From NCBI GenBank assembly GCA_963830775.1, contig CAWHNT010000047.1, forward strand, positions 682,001 through 746,000: a DNA stretch of 64,000 nucleotides. Direction: 5' to 3'. This document shows positions 1-11,062 of this stretch, piece after piece; within the stretch, counting starts at the first letter, position 1, and the number at the start of each line of letters is the position of its first letter. This DNA comes from CAWHNT01 sp963830775. GTDB lineage: Bacteria > Pseudomonadota > Alphaproteobacteria > Geminicoccales > Geminicoccaceae. The position numbers were made by a program, and so were the translations under genes. The notes beneath the pieces were generated by a model. That model saw only the letters and a list, made by a program, of their open reading frames with translations. It made no database searches and was not told the origin of the DNA.

Positions 1-339
1 ACGCTCTTCGCCGCTGAGCTGGCACGAGAGCGCGGCCTCAGGCGCGTCAACCTCGGCGGCAGCCTGCCGTCGCTGACAGACCCGGTGCTGGTCAACAAGC
101 GTCTCTGGGGAGCCAGGCTGCTGCCGCGCGCCCGCGCCGACCACGACCTCCTGCTCGGCTGGCGGGAGCCGGCGCCTGTGCTGGCGCGGCTCCTCGCTCG
201 GCTGGAGCCCGTGCTGCGCACGCGGAGCGGGCTGGGCAGCATCGCATCGACCGCACCCGGCCTCGACGACCCGATCCCGATGGCGGAGGTGATGGCCGGC
301 TCCTCGCGGGAGCTGATCGCACGCTTCGGCCTCGCGTGA
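1..339 (+). CDS. GNAT/FemAB-like acyltransferase, C-terminal part (5' end outside window)
   Basis: The reading frame is open from the first base and ends with TGA at 337-339, so only the last ~112 residues are visible. The segment NLGGSLPSL followed by NKRLWGA closely parallels DLGGSLPWL...SKHLWGA in the next gene, so the two are tandem paralogues. That block looks like the C-terminal core of a GNAT/FemAB-like acyltransferase. The stop overlaps the GTG start of the next gene (GTGA), indicating translational coupling in one operon. The substrate is unknown. The family call rests mainly on the better-preserved downstream paralogue. Confidence 0.6.
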   Translation, partial: TLFAAELARERGLRRVNLGGSLPSLTDPVLVNKRLWGARLLPRARADHDLLLGWREPAPVLARLLARLEPVLRTRSGLGSIASTAPGLDDPIPMAEVMAGSSRELIARFGLA

Positions 340-1523
340 TCGCCGACCTCTACGAGGCCGCCGCGGCGGCCGGCCGCTATCTGCTGGCACCTCTGGTGAC
401 ATCCCGCCTGCCGGCGCTGCGAGTACGCGGGCGCACGGCCGAAGGACGGGCCGGCTCGCTGATCCTGGCCGGGCGGCGCGCCGTGCTCACGGCTCTGCGC
501 CGCAACGTCCTGCCGGTCGAGATGGAGAGCCAGGAGCTGCAACCATTGTCGCTGGCGCGACTGTCCCGGGATCTCGCGAGGCTGGAGCGTGAGGCCGATC
601 TCGTCGTGCTCCGTGTGCCGCGCCTGATCGCCGACCTGGCCCAAGGCGGCTCCTCGATCGTCATGCCGGAGAGCGTGGGCATGTGCGCTCCGATCGCGGA
701 GATCGAGGCGCGCCGGCGAGGCTCCACATCGGTCATCAGCGCCGAGCGACGGGTGCGACGGGCTGGGCTGGCGCCCCGGCAGAGCGAGGACCCGCGCGAC
801 TTCGACCTGTTCTATGACAGCATGTACGTGCCGTTCGCGCGCGCACGGTTCCAGGATGCGGCCGTGGTACGCTCGCGCGAGGCGCTGCGGCGCCGCCTGC
901 GCAAGGGTTCCCTGTTCTGGGTGGAGCAGGCCGGCAGACCGGTTGCCGGCTATCTGGTCGAGCGTCAGGGCCGGGTCCTGCATCTCCTGATCTTCGGCAC
1001 GGACCTCGACCCGGTGCTGGCGCGCGAGCTCGGGCTGATGAGCGCCATCCGCCTGTTCGCGACCGAGCACGCCGCGGCCACTGGTGCCGAGTTCCTCGAT
1101 CTGGGCGGCTCGCTGCCCTGGCTGCGCGACGGCTCCCTGCGCAGCAAGCACCTCTGGGGTGCGAATCTTGTTCGGAGGCGCTGGTCGAACGGTGCTCTGT
1201 TGGTCCGCTGGACTGCCTGGAATCCCACCGTCTCTGCCTTTATCGGACTGGCGCCCATGGTCAGAGGGGCGAGCAAGGGCTGGGAGGCACTCTGCATGGT
1301 CCCGCCCGACGGCCCGGCGACGCCGGAGGCGGCAGCCGACACGGCGCGTCGACTGGCCGTCGGCGGGCTCGCCCGGCTCGGGGTGATCGCCGAATGTGGC
1401 TGGGCCGGCTTTGGCCCGCCAACAACGACGCCACCCCTCGTGCTGCTGGAGCCGGGCTCCAGCCATGCAGTTCAACGCGAGCGCAGTGCCCGATCGAGCC
1501 AGGCCCAGGGTTCCCAGCGATAG
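336..1523 (+). CDS. GNAT/FemAB-like acyltransferase (tandem paralogue)
   Basis: A 395-residue protein with a GTG start that overlaps the upstream stop by 4 bp. The C-terminal half (about residues 145-310) has the look of a FemAB/GNAT acyl-CoA fold: FWVEQAGRPVAGYLVE as a beta-strand/turn pair, then LDLGGSLPWL and SKHLWGANL, shared with the preceding gene. The N-terminal half (about 1-140) is less conserved and may carry substrate specificity. There is no signal peptide, so a cytoplasmic location is likely. The 3' end overlaps the convergent formyltransferase gene by about 50 bp. Acyl- and formyl-transferases side by side suggest modification of a sugar or amino group in a glycan or secondary metabolite, but that is inference only. 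Confidence 0.6.
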   Translation: MIADLYEAAAAAGRYLLAPLVTSRLPALRVRGRTAEGRAGSLILAGRRAVLTALRRNVLPVEMESQELQPLSLARLSRDLARLEREADLVVLRVPRLIADLAQGGSSIVMPESVGMCAPIAEIEARRRGSTSVISAERRVRRAGLAPRQSEDPRDFDLFYDSMYVPFARARFQDAAVVRSREALRRRLRKGSLFWVEQAGRPVAGYLVERQGRVLHLLIFGTDLDPVLARELGLMSAIRLFATEHAAATGAEFLDLGGSLPWLRDGSLRSKHLWGANLVRRRWSNGALLVRWTAWNPTVSAFIGLAPMVRGASKGWEALCMVPPDGPATPEAAADTARRLAVGGLARLGVIAECGWAGFGPPTTTPPLVLLEPGSSHAVQRERSARSSQAQGSQR

Positions 1524-2387
1524 TCGAGCCGGAGCCTGCCCTCCGGGTGGGCGAGGTACCAGCCTCGAGCGTCTCGCGCGATCGTGCCCGGGGCGGCACC
1601 CGGGTTGCCCGGCTCGCCGCTCCGGACGTAAGGGCGCCAGCCCGGCCGGCGCCAGCTCACCGGCGGCAGGTCCAGGAACGGACCGACGCCCCGCAGCAGG
1701 CGTGCCGCTTCGGCAAGGTCCAGCCGCGTCAGGGTCGAGGCGTGCCCGATCTTCCGCTCGCCACCAGCGCGCCCGCCTGGTGGGGCTCTGGCGCGGCTGC
1801 GGCTCAGCTGGCGCGCCCTGAGCCAGCCGCTCGAGCGCTTCTAGCAGCAGAGCCGGGCTCGTCTCGACAATCCGTCCCGTCAGCTCGTGATAGCTCGTGC
1901 CCAACGGCAGCGGAAATCGCCTCTGCGCCAGGATTGGCCCGGTATCCTCGCCCTTGTCGAGCAGATGGGCGGTGACCCCGCTCTCCGGCACTCCGTCCAC
2001 GAGCTGCCAGAACAGGGCTCCCGGACCGCGATAGGCCGGCAGCAGCGAGGGATGGAGGTTGACCGTGCCGAGCCGCGGCAGCGCCAGGATCGCCTCGGGC
2101 AGCAGGTGGCTCATGGTGACGATGCACAGCACGTCCGGCGGCCGCTCCCGAAGCTGCCGCTCCAGTGGCTCGAGGCGACCACGGCAGAGGATATCGAACG
2201 GGATGCGATGCCGGCGGGCGAGCCTGCGCAACCGGCCGGGCCGCAGCAGGCGCCGCAGCCGCGGCAGCCAGCCTCGCTCCCTCGTGCTATCGAAGACCGC
2301 CACGACCCTGTGTGCCGGCAGGAGCGCCGAGAGGCAGGCCGCCGCCAGCTCGTTGTTCATCCCGACGAAGACGATCTCCAACGTCAC
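1472..2387 (-). CDS. Formyltransferase-family protein (frameshifted in this sequence)
   Basis: Starts at GTG 2387 with MNNELAAAC near the N-terminus. It carries the formyltransferase core: VNLHPSLLPAYRGPGALFW, then SGVTAHLLDKGEDTGPIL, the His-Pro-Ser-Leu-Leu-Pro and Asp-Thr-Gly elements that bind 10-formyl-THF and carry the catalytic Asn/His/Asp set in methionyl-tRNA and sugar formyltransferases. The frame is lost between about 1755 and 1800 and continues in the next frame to a TGA at 1472. One extra base accounts for it and gives a 304-residue product. It is probably not the housekeeping fmt, because no def gene is adjacent. A sugar-nucleotide or amine formyltransferase acting with the neighbouring acyltransferases is plausible. 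Confidence 0.7.
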
Positions 2388-2473
2388 GAGCGCAACTCCC
2401 GGGTCCGGAGTAGTGACATTCGCGTCTTGGTTTGGTAAGCTGGTCCCAGTGCTCGCCATAGGACAGTGGCGCG

Positions 2474-2671
2474 ATGCTTGGGCAACGGCATCCTCACTCG
2501 GGCGCAACCGCTTCCGCCCCATCCACCACGGGCCCGGTGCCCTGCGGCCTTCTCCGCGCCGGCGCCGGCCTGCACGACCTTCCCCTCCTGGCCTCGCTCT
2601 CGGCTGCCGGCACCGTGTCTCTCGGCCTCTGGTGCCTGATTGCGCTTGCAGCTTGGCTGGTCGCCAGCTGA
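2474..2671 (+). CDS. Possible small membrane protein
   Basis: A 65-residue ORF from ATG 2474 whose last ~30 residues are strongly hydrophobic (LGLWCLIALAAWL) and could form one membrane helix. No ribosome-binding site stands out and I recognise no family. It lies alone between the formyltransferase and msrP. It could be a chance ORF in GC-rich DNA. Confidence 0.25.
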   Translation: MLGQRHPHSGATASAPSTTGPVPCGLLRAGAGLHDLPLLASLSAAGTVSLGLWCLIALAAWLVAS

Positions 2672-2808
2672 GACAGCGCGGAGCAAGTCTGGCGCACGTG
2701 AGGTGCGAAGCGCTACTTAGAGCTGCCTCACTACGCTGATCAGCGGCACGTGAGTTGCGGCTGCACCAGGGCCTCTTTACCTCACCGGCGCGCAGGAGGG
2801 CTGGAACC

Positions 2809-3778
2809 ATGCTCGTGAAGCGGCGGCAGGGTTGGGAGATGCCGGAGAGCCGGGCGACAGCCGAGGCGGTCTACTGGCGGCGTCGCGACCTCGCGAAGCT
2901 GGTCGCGGCAGGGCCCATCCTGCTGGCGACAGGCGGATGCATGGAGGATGCGGCGGCCGACGAGCAGCCGGGCATCGCCACGGACGTCTATCCGGCAACG
3001 CGCAACGAGGCTTACGCGCTGGACCGGCCGCTCACCGACGAGAAGCTCGCGACCACGTACAACAATTTCTACGAGTTCGGCTCGCACAAGCAGATCTGGA
3101 AGTCGGCGCAGGAGCTGGCCCTCAAGCCGTGGCAGGTTCGGATCGACGGCATGGTCGAGAAGGAGCTCACCTTCGAGGCCGAGGAGCTGATCCGCCGGAT
3201 GCAAGCTGGAGGAGCGCCTCTACCGACACCGCTGCGTGGAGGCCTGGTCGATGGCCGTCCCCTGGACGGGCTTCCCGCTCAGGGCCCTGGTCGATCTGGC
3301 TCGTCCGCTGGGCAGCGCCCGCTACCTGCGCATGGAAACCTTCAGCCGGCCGGACGAGGCGCCGGGTCAGCGCCAGTTCTGGTACCCCTGGCCCTATGTC
3401 GAGGGTCTCACCATGGCCGAGGCCACGAACGAGCTGGCCCTCATCGGCACCGGGGTCTACGGCAAGCCACTGCCGCGACAGAACGGCGCCCCGCTCCGGC
3501 TCGTGACGCCCTGGAAGTACGGCTTCAAGTCGGTGAAGTCGATCGTCCGCTTCACCTTCACCGATCAGCGCCCGGTCAGCTTCTGGGAGACCATTCAGGC
3601 GTCAGAGTACGGCTTTTGGGCGAACGTGAACCCCGAGGTGCCTCATCCGCGCTGGAGCCAGGCCAGCGAACGCCCGCTGGGTGGACAGGGAAGCGTCCCG
3701 ACCCTGCTCTACAACGGCTATGGCGAGCAGGTGGCAGGCCTCTATGCCGGACTCGAGGGCGAGCGTCTCTTCGCGTGA
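2809..3778 (+). CDS. msrP: Protein-methionine-sulfoxide reductase catalytic subunit MsrP (frameshifted)
   Basis: Periplasmic molybdoenzyme that reduces methionine sulfoxide in exported proteins. Start ATG 2809 is preceded by AGGAGG. The N-terminus carries the family element EAVYWRRRDLAKLVAAG, a twin-arginine signal. After the frameshift the hallmark LYRHRC...EAWSMAVPW follows; the Cys encoded at 3233-3235 (about residue 142) is the expected molybdenum ligand. One extra base near 3202 (ATG C AAG) shifts the frame; removing it gives 322 residues, the normal MsrP length. The heme-membrane partner MsrQ, usually the next gene, is not downstream: a 414 bp gap follows. Either msrQ is elsewhere or a different electron donor is used. 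Confidence 0.9.
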
Positions 3779-3840
3779 GGGTAGTGCCGGACCCCGGGCC
3801 GCTAAACTAAACCATTGAAAACTGGAACCGTTAGGTGCTG

Positions 3841-3857
3841 TTGCTGCATTGCAGCAA
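3841..3857. promoter_or_regulatory. Perfect palindrome, PhaR-like CTGC-N3-GCAG operator candidate
   Basis: TTGCTGCATTGCAGCAA is a perfect 7-bp inverted repeat with a 3-bp centre. It contains CTGC-N3-GCAG, the form described for binding sites of the PHB-responsive repressor PhaR in alphaproteobacteria. It ends three bases before a good -35 hexamer, a position suited to repression. No phasin gene is visible nearby, so assignment to PhaR is inference. Confidence 0.4.
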
Positions 3858-3859
3858 GC

Positions 3860-3888
3860 TTGACAGCGAACGCAGGTCATCCTATGGA
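3860..3888 (+). promoter_or_regulatory. Sigma-70-type promoter candidate
   Basis: TTGACA at 3860-3865, a 17-bp spacer, then TATGGA at 3883-3888. The -35 is consensus and the -10 a fair match. It points into the 3.9-4.2 kb non-coding region and lies next to the palindrome at 3841-3857. No convincing ORF follows, so the transcript would be a small RNA or antisense to the minus-strand candidate RNA. Confidence 0.4.
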
Positions 3889-3938
3889 ACCGTTGCGCAG
3901 CCTCAACACGCAAAACCGCTAACGCTGCGTGCGGGGCC

Positions 3939-3967
3939 AAAAAAATGCCGGACCCGAAGGTCCGGCA
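3939..3967 (-). terminator. Rho-independent terminator (minus strand)
   Basis: Read on the minus strand, a perfect 9-bp stem (TGCCGGACC / GGTCCGGCA) closed by a TTCG tetraloop is followed immediately by seven T. This is a textbook intrinsic terminator. It ends a transcript coming from the right: either the candidate RNA at about 3968-4160 or lysR read-through (lysR stops 225 bp upstream). Confidence 0.85.
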
Positions 3968-4165
3968 AGTCGATCAGGGAGGCTAAACGTCTGGGAGACG
4001 AGAGAACCGGGAGGTTCTCCCGAGCCCCGGGCGTCGCGCCCGGAGCAGGCCCACGGTGCCGAAGCGACCGGCGGGCCCGCAGCACGATTACCCAGAGCCA
4101 CAACCGTGCTGCGTTGCAATAAGTAGTGTGTGCGGTTGCGTTTGCCTAGCCTGCCGCCGCATAAT
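3939..4165 (-). ncRNA. Candidate structured small RNA
   Basis: Between the lysR stop and the terminator at 3939-3967 there is no convincing ORF. The minus strand can fold into two further perfect hairpins: GAGAACC/GGTTCTC at 4002-4019 and CCGGGCG/CGCCCGG at 4027-4043. A TATTAT -10-like hexamer at 4161-4166 sits directly downstream (minus sense) of a palindrome at 4166-4188. Three consecutive stem-loops ending in a strong terminator suggest a ~200 nt non-coding RNA, or a structured lysR 3' UTR. I recognise no known RNA family; 6S and tmRNA signatures are absent. Confidence 0.35.
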
Positions 4166-4188
4166 ACCTATGCGTAATTGGCATAGGT
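4166..4188. repeat. Inverted repeat at lysR 3' end
   Basis: ACCTATGC - 7 bp - GCATAGGT, a perfect 8-bp inverted repeat ending 5 bp from the lysR stop codon. It is AT-richer than its surroundings. It could be a lysR 3' hairpin (no T-tract follows) or an operator for a minus-strand promoter. Confidence 0.5.
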
Positions 4189-4192
4189 GCTA

Positions 4193-5098
4193 TTACCAGA
4201 CCGGCTGCTCAGCCACCTTCTCGAGCAGGAAGTCGCGGAAGACCGCCACGCGCTTGCTCGTCCGCAACTCCTCCGGATAGACGAAGTAGGCGGTGAAGCT
4301 CGGCCCCTCGAGATGGGGCAGGACGCGCTGCAGGCGGGCGGTGACCCCGGCCAGGTAGTCCGGCAGCGATGCGAGCCCCAGGCCGGTCTCGGCCGCGCGC
4401 AGCATGCCATAGACATTGTTGAGCTCGAGCGAGGGCTTGCGCCGCCGCGCCCGCTCGTCCTCCTCGTGCCCGGCGGTGAGCACCCAGTTCAGGGTCGGCA
4501 CGGGAGGGTGCGAATCGCCGTAGACGATGAGCCGGTGCCGGTCGAGATCCTCCAGCGTCTCCGGCGTGCCATGCTTGGCGAGGTAGCTCGGTGCTGCATA
4601 GATGTGCGTGTGCACCGTCATCAGCCGGCGCTGGATCAGGTCGGGCTGGGTCGGGCGCTGAACGCGGATCGCCACGTCGGCCTCGCGCATGCTGAGATCG
4701 AGGTCGGCACCGTCGGTGACCAGCAGGGACACCGTGATCTCGGGATAGCGGTCGAGGAACTCCGCCAGATGCGAGGTGAGCCAGATCGTGCCGACGCCCA
4801 CCGTGGCGTTGACGCGGAGATGCCCCGCCGGCGTGTTGCGGCTCTCGGAGAGAGCCGTCTCCACGCCCGCCATGCGTTTGGCGACGTCGAGGGCGGCATC
4901 GAGCAGGATCTGGCCCTGCTCTGTCAGCACGAGCCCGCGCGCGTGGCGATGGAAGAGTGGGGTGCCCAGATCCTCCTCGAGCGCACCGATCTGCCGGCTG
5001 ATGGCGGACTGGCTGAGGCCAAGCCGTTCGGCCGCCCGCGTGAAGCTTCCCGCCTGTGCTACAGCGTGAAACACCCGGACGCGATCCCAGTCCAACAT
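4193..5098 (-). CDS. LysR-family transcriptional regulator
   Basis: A 301-residue regulator of normal length. The winged helix-turn-helix is at residues 2-60 (FHAVAQAGSFTRAAERL, LSQSAISRQIGALE) and the effector-binding domain at about 90-290. It starts 46 bp after trxB on the same strand, an arrangement seen near trxB in other alphaproteobacteria, so co-transcription with trxB is likely. The inducer is unknown. The pairing suggests a link to redox control but nothing in the sequence proves it. A palindrome and candidate small RNA follow the gene. Confidence 0.9.
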   Translation of the reverse strand: MLDWDRVRVFHAVAQAGSFTRAAERLGLSQSAISRQIGALEEDLGTPLFHRHARGLVLTEQGQILLDAALDVAKRMAGVETALSESRNTPAGHLRVNATVGVGTIWLTSHLAEFLDRYPEITVSLLVTDGADLDLSMREADVAIRVQRPTQPDLIQRRLMTVHTHIYAAPSYLAKHGTPETLEDLDRHRLIVYGDSHPPVPTLNWVLTAGHEEDERARRRKPSLELNNVYGMLRAAETGLGLASLPDYLAGVTARLQRVLPHLEGPSFTAYFVYPEELRTSKRVAVFRDFLLEKVAEQPVW

Positions 5099-5143
5099 GC
5101 AAACTCCCTAAGGCGACCTATGCGGCGGTCGCCCGCGCGCGAC

Positions 5144-6100
5144 TTACACAGCACCCTGCTCCGCCAGGAACTTCTCTGCCTCTAGTGCCGCCATGCAGCC
5201 GGTACCGGCCGCGGTCACCGCTTGGCGAAAGACCCGATCCTGGACGTCGCCAGCCGCAAAGACGCCGGGCCGGCTGGTCCTGGTGCTGTCGGGCGCCGTC
5301 ACGATATAGCCCTCGGCGTCCATTTCAAGCTGACCTTTAAAGAGCTTGGTCGCCGGATCGTGGCCGATGGCAACGAACAGGCCCTCGACCGGCAGCTCAC
5401 GGATCTGGCCGGTCTTCACCTGCCGCAGGCGCAGACCCGTCACCGACTTGGGCTCTTCGGTACCCTGGACCTCGTCGATGACATGGTTCCACAAGACCTC
5501 GATCTTGGGATTCCGGAACAGCCGCTCCTGGAGCACTTTCTCGGCCCGGAGCTGCTCCCGGCGGTGGATCAGCGTCACCTTGGAGCACATCTGCGCCAGA
5601 TAGAGCGCCTCCTCGACCGCACTGTTGCCGCCGCCGGCCACCGCCACCGGCTTGCCCCGGAAGAAGAAGCCGTCGCAGGTGGCACAGGCCGAGACGCCGA
5701 AGCCCGAGTACTTGTACTCGCTCTCCAGCCCGAGCCAGCGCGCCTGGGCGCCGGTGGCGATGATCAGGGCATCCGCCGTGTAGACGTCGCCGCTGTCGCC
5801 CGTGACCCGAAAGGGGCGGAGCGAGAGATCGACCTCCGTGGCGATGTCGGCGACCAGCTCGGCCCCGCAATGCGCCGCCTGGGCCGTGAGCTGCTCCATC
5901 AGCCAGGGGCCCTGCACGGGCTCGGCGAAGCCCGGGTAGTTCTCGACGTCGGTCGTGATCGTGAGCTGACCGCCAGGCTGCAGGCCCTGGAGGAGCACAG
6001 GCTTCATGTTGGCGCGGGCGGCGTAGATCGCCGCCGTGTAGCCGGCGGGGCCGGCCCCGATGATCAGGACGCTCGTGTGCCGCGTGCTGCTCGCCATCAA
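5144..6100 (-). CDS. trxB: Thioredoxin-disulfide reductase
   Basis: Flavoenzyme that reduces thioredoxin with NADPH in the cytoplasm. At 318 residues it has the standard length. The FAD-binding GAGPAG is at residues 15-20, the redox-active CATC (Cys139/Cys142) is followed by DGFFFRGK, and the NADPH-binding GGGNSA is at 156-161. A second nearby Met (MMASS) leaves the exact start open by one codon. It lies downstream of greA on the same strand with a 59 bp gap and upstream of lysR. Confidence 0.96.
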   Translation of the reverse strand: MMASSTRHTSVLIIGAGPAGYTAAIYAARANMKPVLLQGLQPGGQLTITTDVENYPGFAEPVQGPWLMEQLTAQAAHCGAELVADIATEVDLSLRPFRVTGDSGDVYTADALIIATGAQARWLGLESEYKYSGFGVSACATCDGFFFRGKPVAVAGGGNSAVEEALYLAQMCSKVTLIHRREQLRAEKVLQERLFRNPKIEVLWNHVIDEVQGTEEPKSVTGLRLRQVKTGQIRELPVEGLFVAIGHDPATKLFKGQLEMDAEGYIVTAPDSTRTSRPGVFAAGDVQDRVFRQAVTAAGTGCMAALEAEKFLAEQGAV

Positions 6101-6159
6101 CCTTCTCCGCTACGGCCAGCCCGAAGGCCGCCTACGGAGCGCAGCCGGGCGGCCGCCCC

Positions 6160-6636
6160 TTATGTGTAGCTGACCTCGAGGATCTCGAAGTACCTGGTGC
6201 CCCGCGGCGTGCTGACCTCGACATGGTCGCCCGCCTCCTTGCCGATGAGGGCCTGGGCGAGGGGGGACTGGATCGAGAGCAGGCCCGCCTGGATGTCCGC
6301 CTCCTCGGGGCCCACCACCTGGTAGCTGGTCTCCTCGTTGGTCTCCTCGTCGACCAGCTTCACCTTGGCCCCGAACATGATCTTCGAGCCCGAGAGGGTG
6401 CCGAGGCCGATCACCTCGGCCCGGCTGAGCTTGTCCTCGAGCTCGATCACCCGGCCTTCGATGAAGCCCTGTCGCTCGCGGGCCGCATGATACTCGGCGT
6501 TCTCGGACAGATCGCCATGCTCGCGCGCGGCCGCGATCGCCTTGATGACCGCCGGGCGCTCCGTCGTCTTCAGCCGCTTGAGCTCGGCGCTCAGGCGGGC
6601 GTGGCCTTCCGGCGTCATCGGGATCCTGTTCGACAT
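6160..6636 (-). CDS. greA: Transcription elongation factor GreA
   Basis: A 158-residue factor that stimulates transcript cleavage by backtracked RNA polymerase. The N-terminal coiled coil carries the acidic tip motif GDLSENAEYHAAR, and the C-terminal FKBP-like domain ends in TPRGTRYFEILEV. Length and both domains are canonical. It sits 66 bp downstream of carB on the same strand, the usual alphaproteobacterial carB-greA order, and is probably co-transcribed with it. Confidence 0.97.
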   Translation of the reverse strand: MSNRIPMTPEGHARLSAELKRLKTTERPAVIKAIAAAREHGDLSENAEYHAARERQGFIEGRVIELEDKLSRAEVIGLGTLSGSKIMFGAKVKLVDEETNEETSYQVVGPEEADIQAGLLSIQSPLAQALIGKEAGDHVEVSTPRGTRYFEILEVSYT

Positions 6637-6702
6637 CCTTCGCGGCGATCCATGCTGTCGGGTGAAAACAATATCGCGCCGCCCAGCGAAGCGGCGGCGC
6701 GA

Positions 6703-9942
<3,240 letters not shown>

Positions 9943-11062
9943 GGGTCAGCCGTTTACGGGATGTTCAGGTTTTGGCGTTAGGAAGAGCGACGACCAGATC
10001 GGCGCCAAATAGGCGTGCTCTGACGGCGCGCTCGGGCAGCCTGGTTTGTCGCGATTGAGACGTTGCGTGCCGATACCAGGCGGGCCTGTCAAGCTGGAGA
10101 GGGACGGAGCGAAGGTCGGCCGGCGATAGACGTGCCTCGGTCGCGAGCGACGTGATTACGTGCTTGTCCAGCGGGCTGCTCGGCGAACCGCTCAAGAAGC
10201 TGGTCTGTGAAGCGAGTCGGACGATCTGTAGAGCAGCTCGGTCGCTCCGGCCTAGCGCGTCCTGAAACGACTGAGGCAACGCTGAGGAGCCGGTCCCGCC
10301 GATGTCTGAGCAAGAGCCTGCGATGAATGCAGTCTGAGGCCGGCTCGGCGGCATTGGCAGCGTTCTGTTGCGGAGATACGCTGGAGCTTCGGGACAGTCG
10401 AGTCGGGAGGGTACCGTTGCTCGCAGAGGCGCGCCAAGGTCCCCCGGGACGGCAACCAGCCGCAGAGCGAAGCCTGCTAGCGACGTGTGCGCTCGACGAT
10501 CAGGCTCGACCATGAACTCTCAGGCTCCGCGAATTGCTCCACGCTCGGGGAACGCGTCGCGCACTGACCGGTTCGATGTGGAGTCATCGTAGTCCGGTTG
10601 CGTCCTTCAGCGCATTGCCCGAACGAACCCGCTCCAAACCACAGGTATCCGCACGAGACTGCTCGCACGACTTCTGCTGTCGCCGTTCGATCAGCTCGAG
10701 CTTGTAAAGCAAGCGCTCCTCTAGGAGCTCGGTGCGCCTCGGCAGAAGAAGTCCACTCCTGGCCATCGTGAGGACTGCAAAGGATGCCACGTGGAACGCA
10801 TACTCAAGAGCTGCTTCTCGACTCCCGAGGCCTGGCCTTTAACGTCATGAAGAGCCGGGCTGCGCCAGGATGCGACAGCGCGAATCGACCCTCGGTCGCC
10901 GAGTGCGATACTCCGGGTGACTTCGCTCGGGATCGAGATCGTCCCAGCCTACCCCGCAGCACCGCAGAACGACAGCGCCCGAACGTCAGCCTCTGAACAG
11001 TGCGAGCGAGAGATTAACGCGTGCTTGATCCGCCCGACAGATGGCTGCAAGGTCCATCCGGC
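9943..11062. other. 1.1 kb carB-carA interval without a recognisable gene
   Basis: ORFs here are short or show no recognisable motif. The longest (minus strand, about 9965-10513, 182 codons) has no domain I know and a composition typical of chance ORFs. Base composition is visibly less GC-rich than the flanking genes, and codon-position GC bias is not evident. It may be decayed or foreign DNA separating two genes that usually lie close together. Confidence 0.5.

Noticed and set aside
9965..10513. A 182-codon minus-strand ORF between carB and carA
   Set aside because: No motif, no ribosome-binding site, and Ser/Arg/Pro-rich composition like a chance frame; not strong enough to list as a gene.
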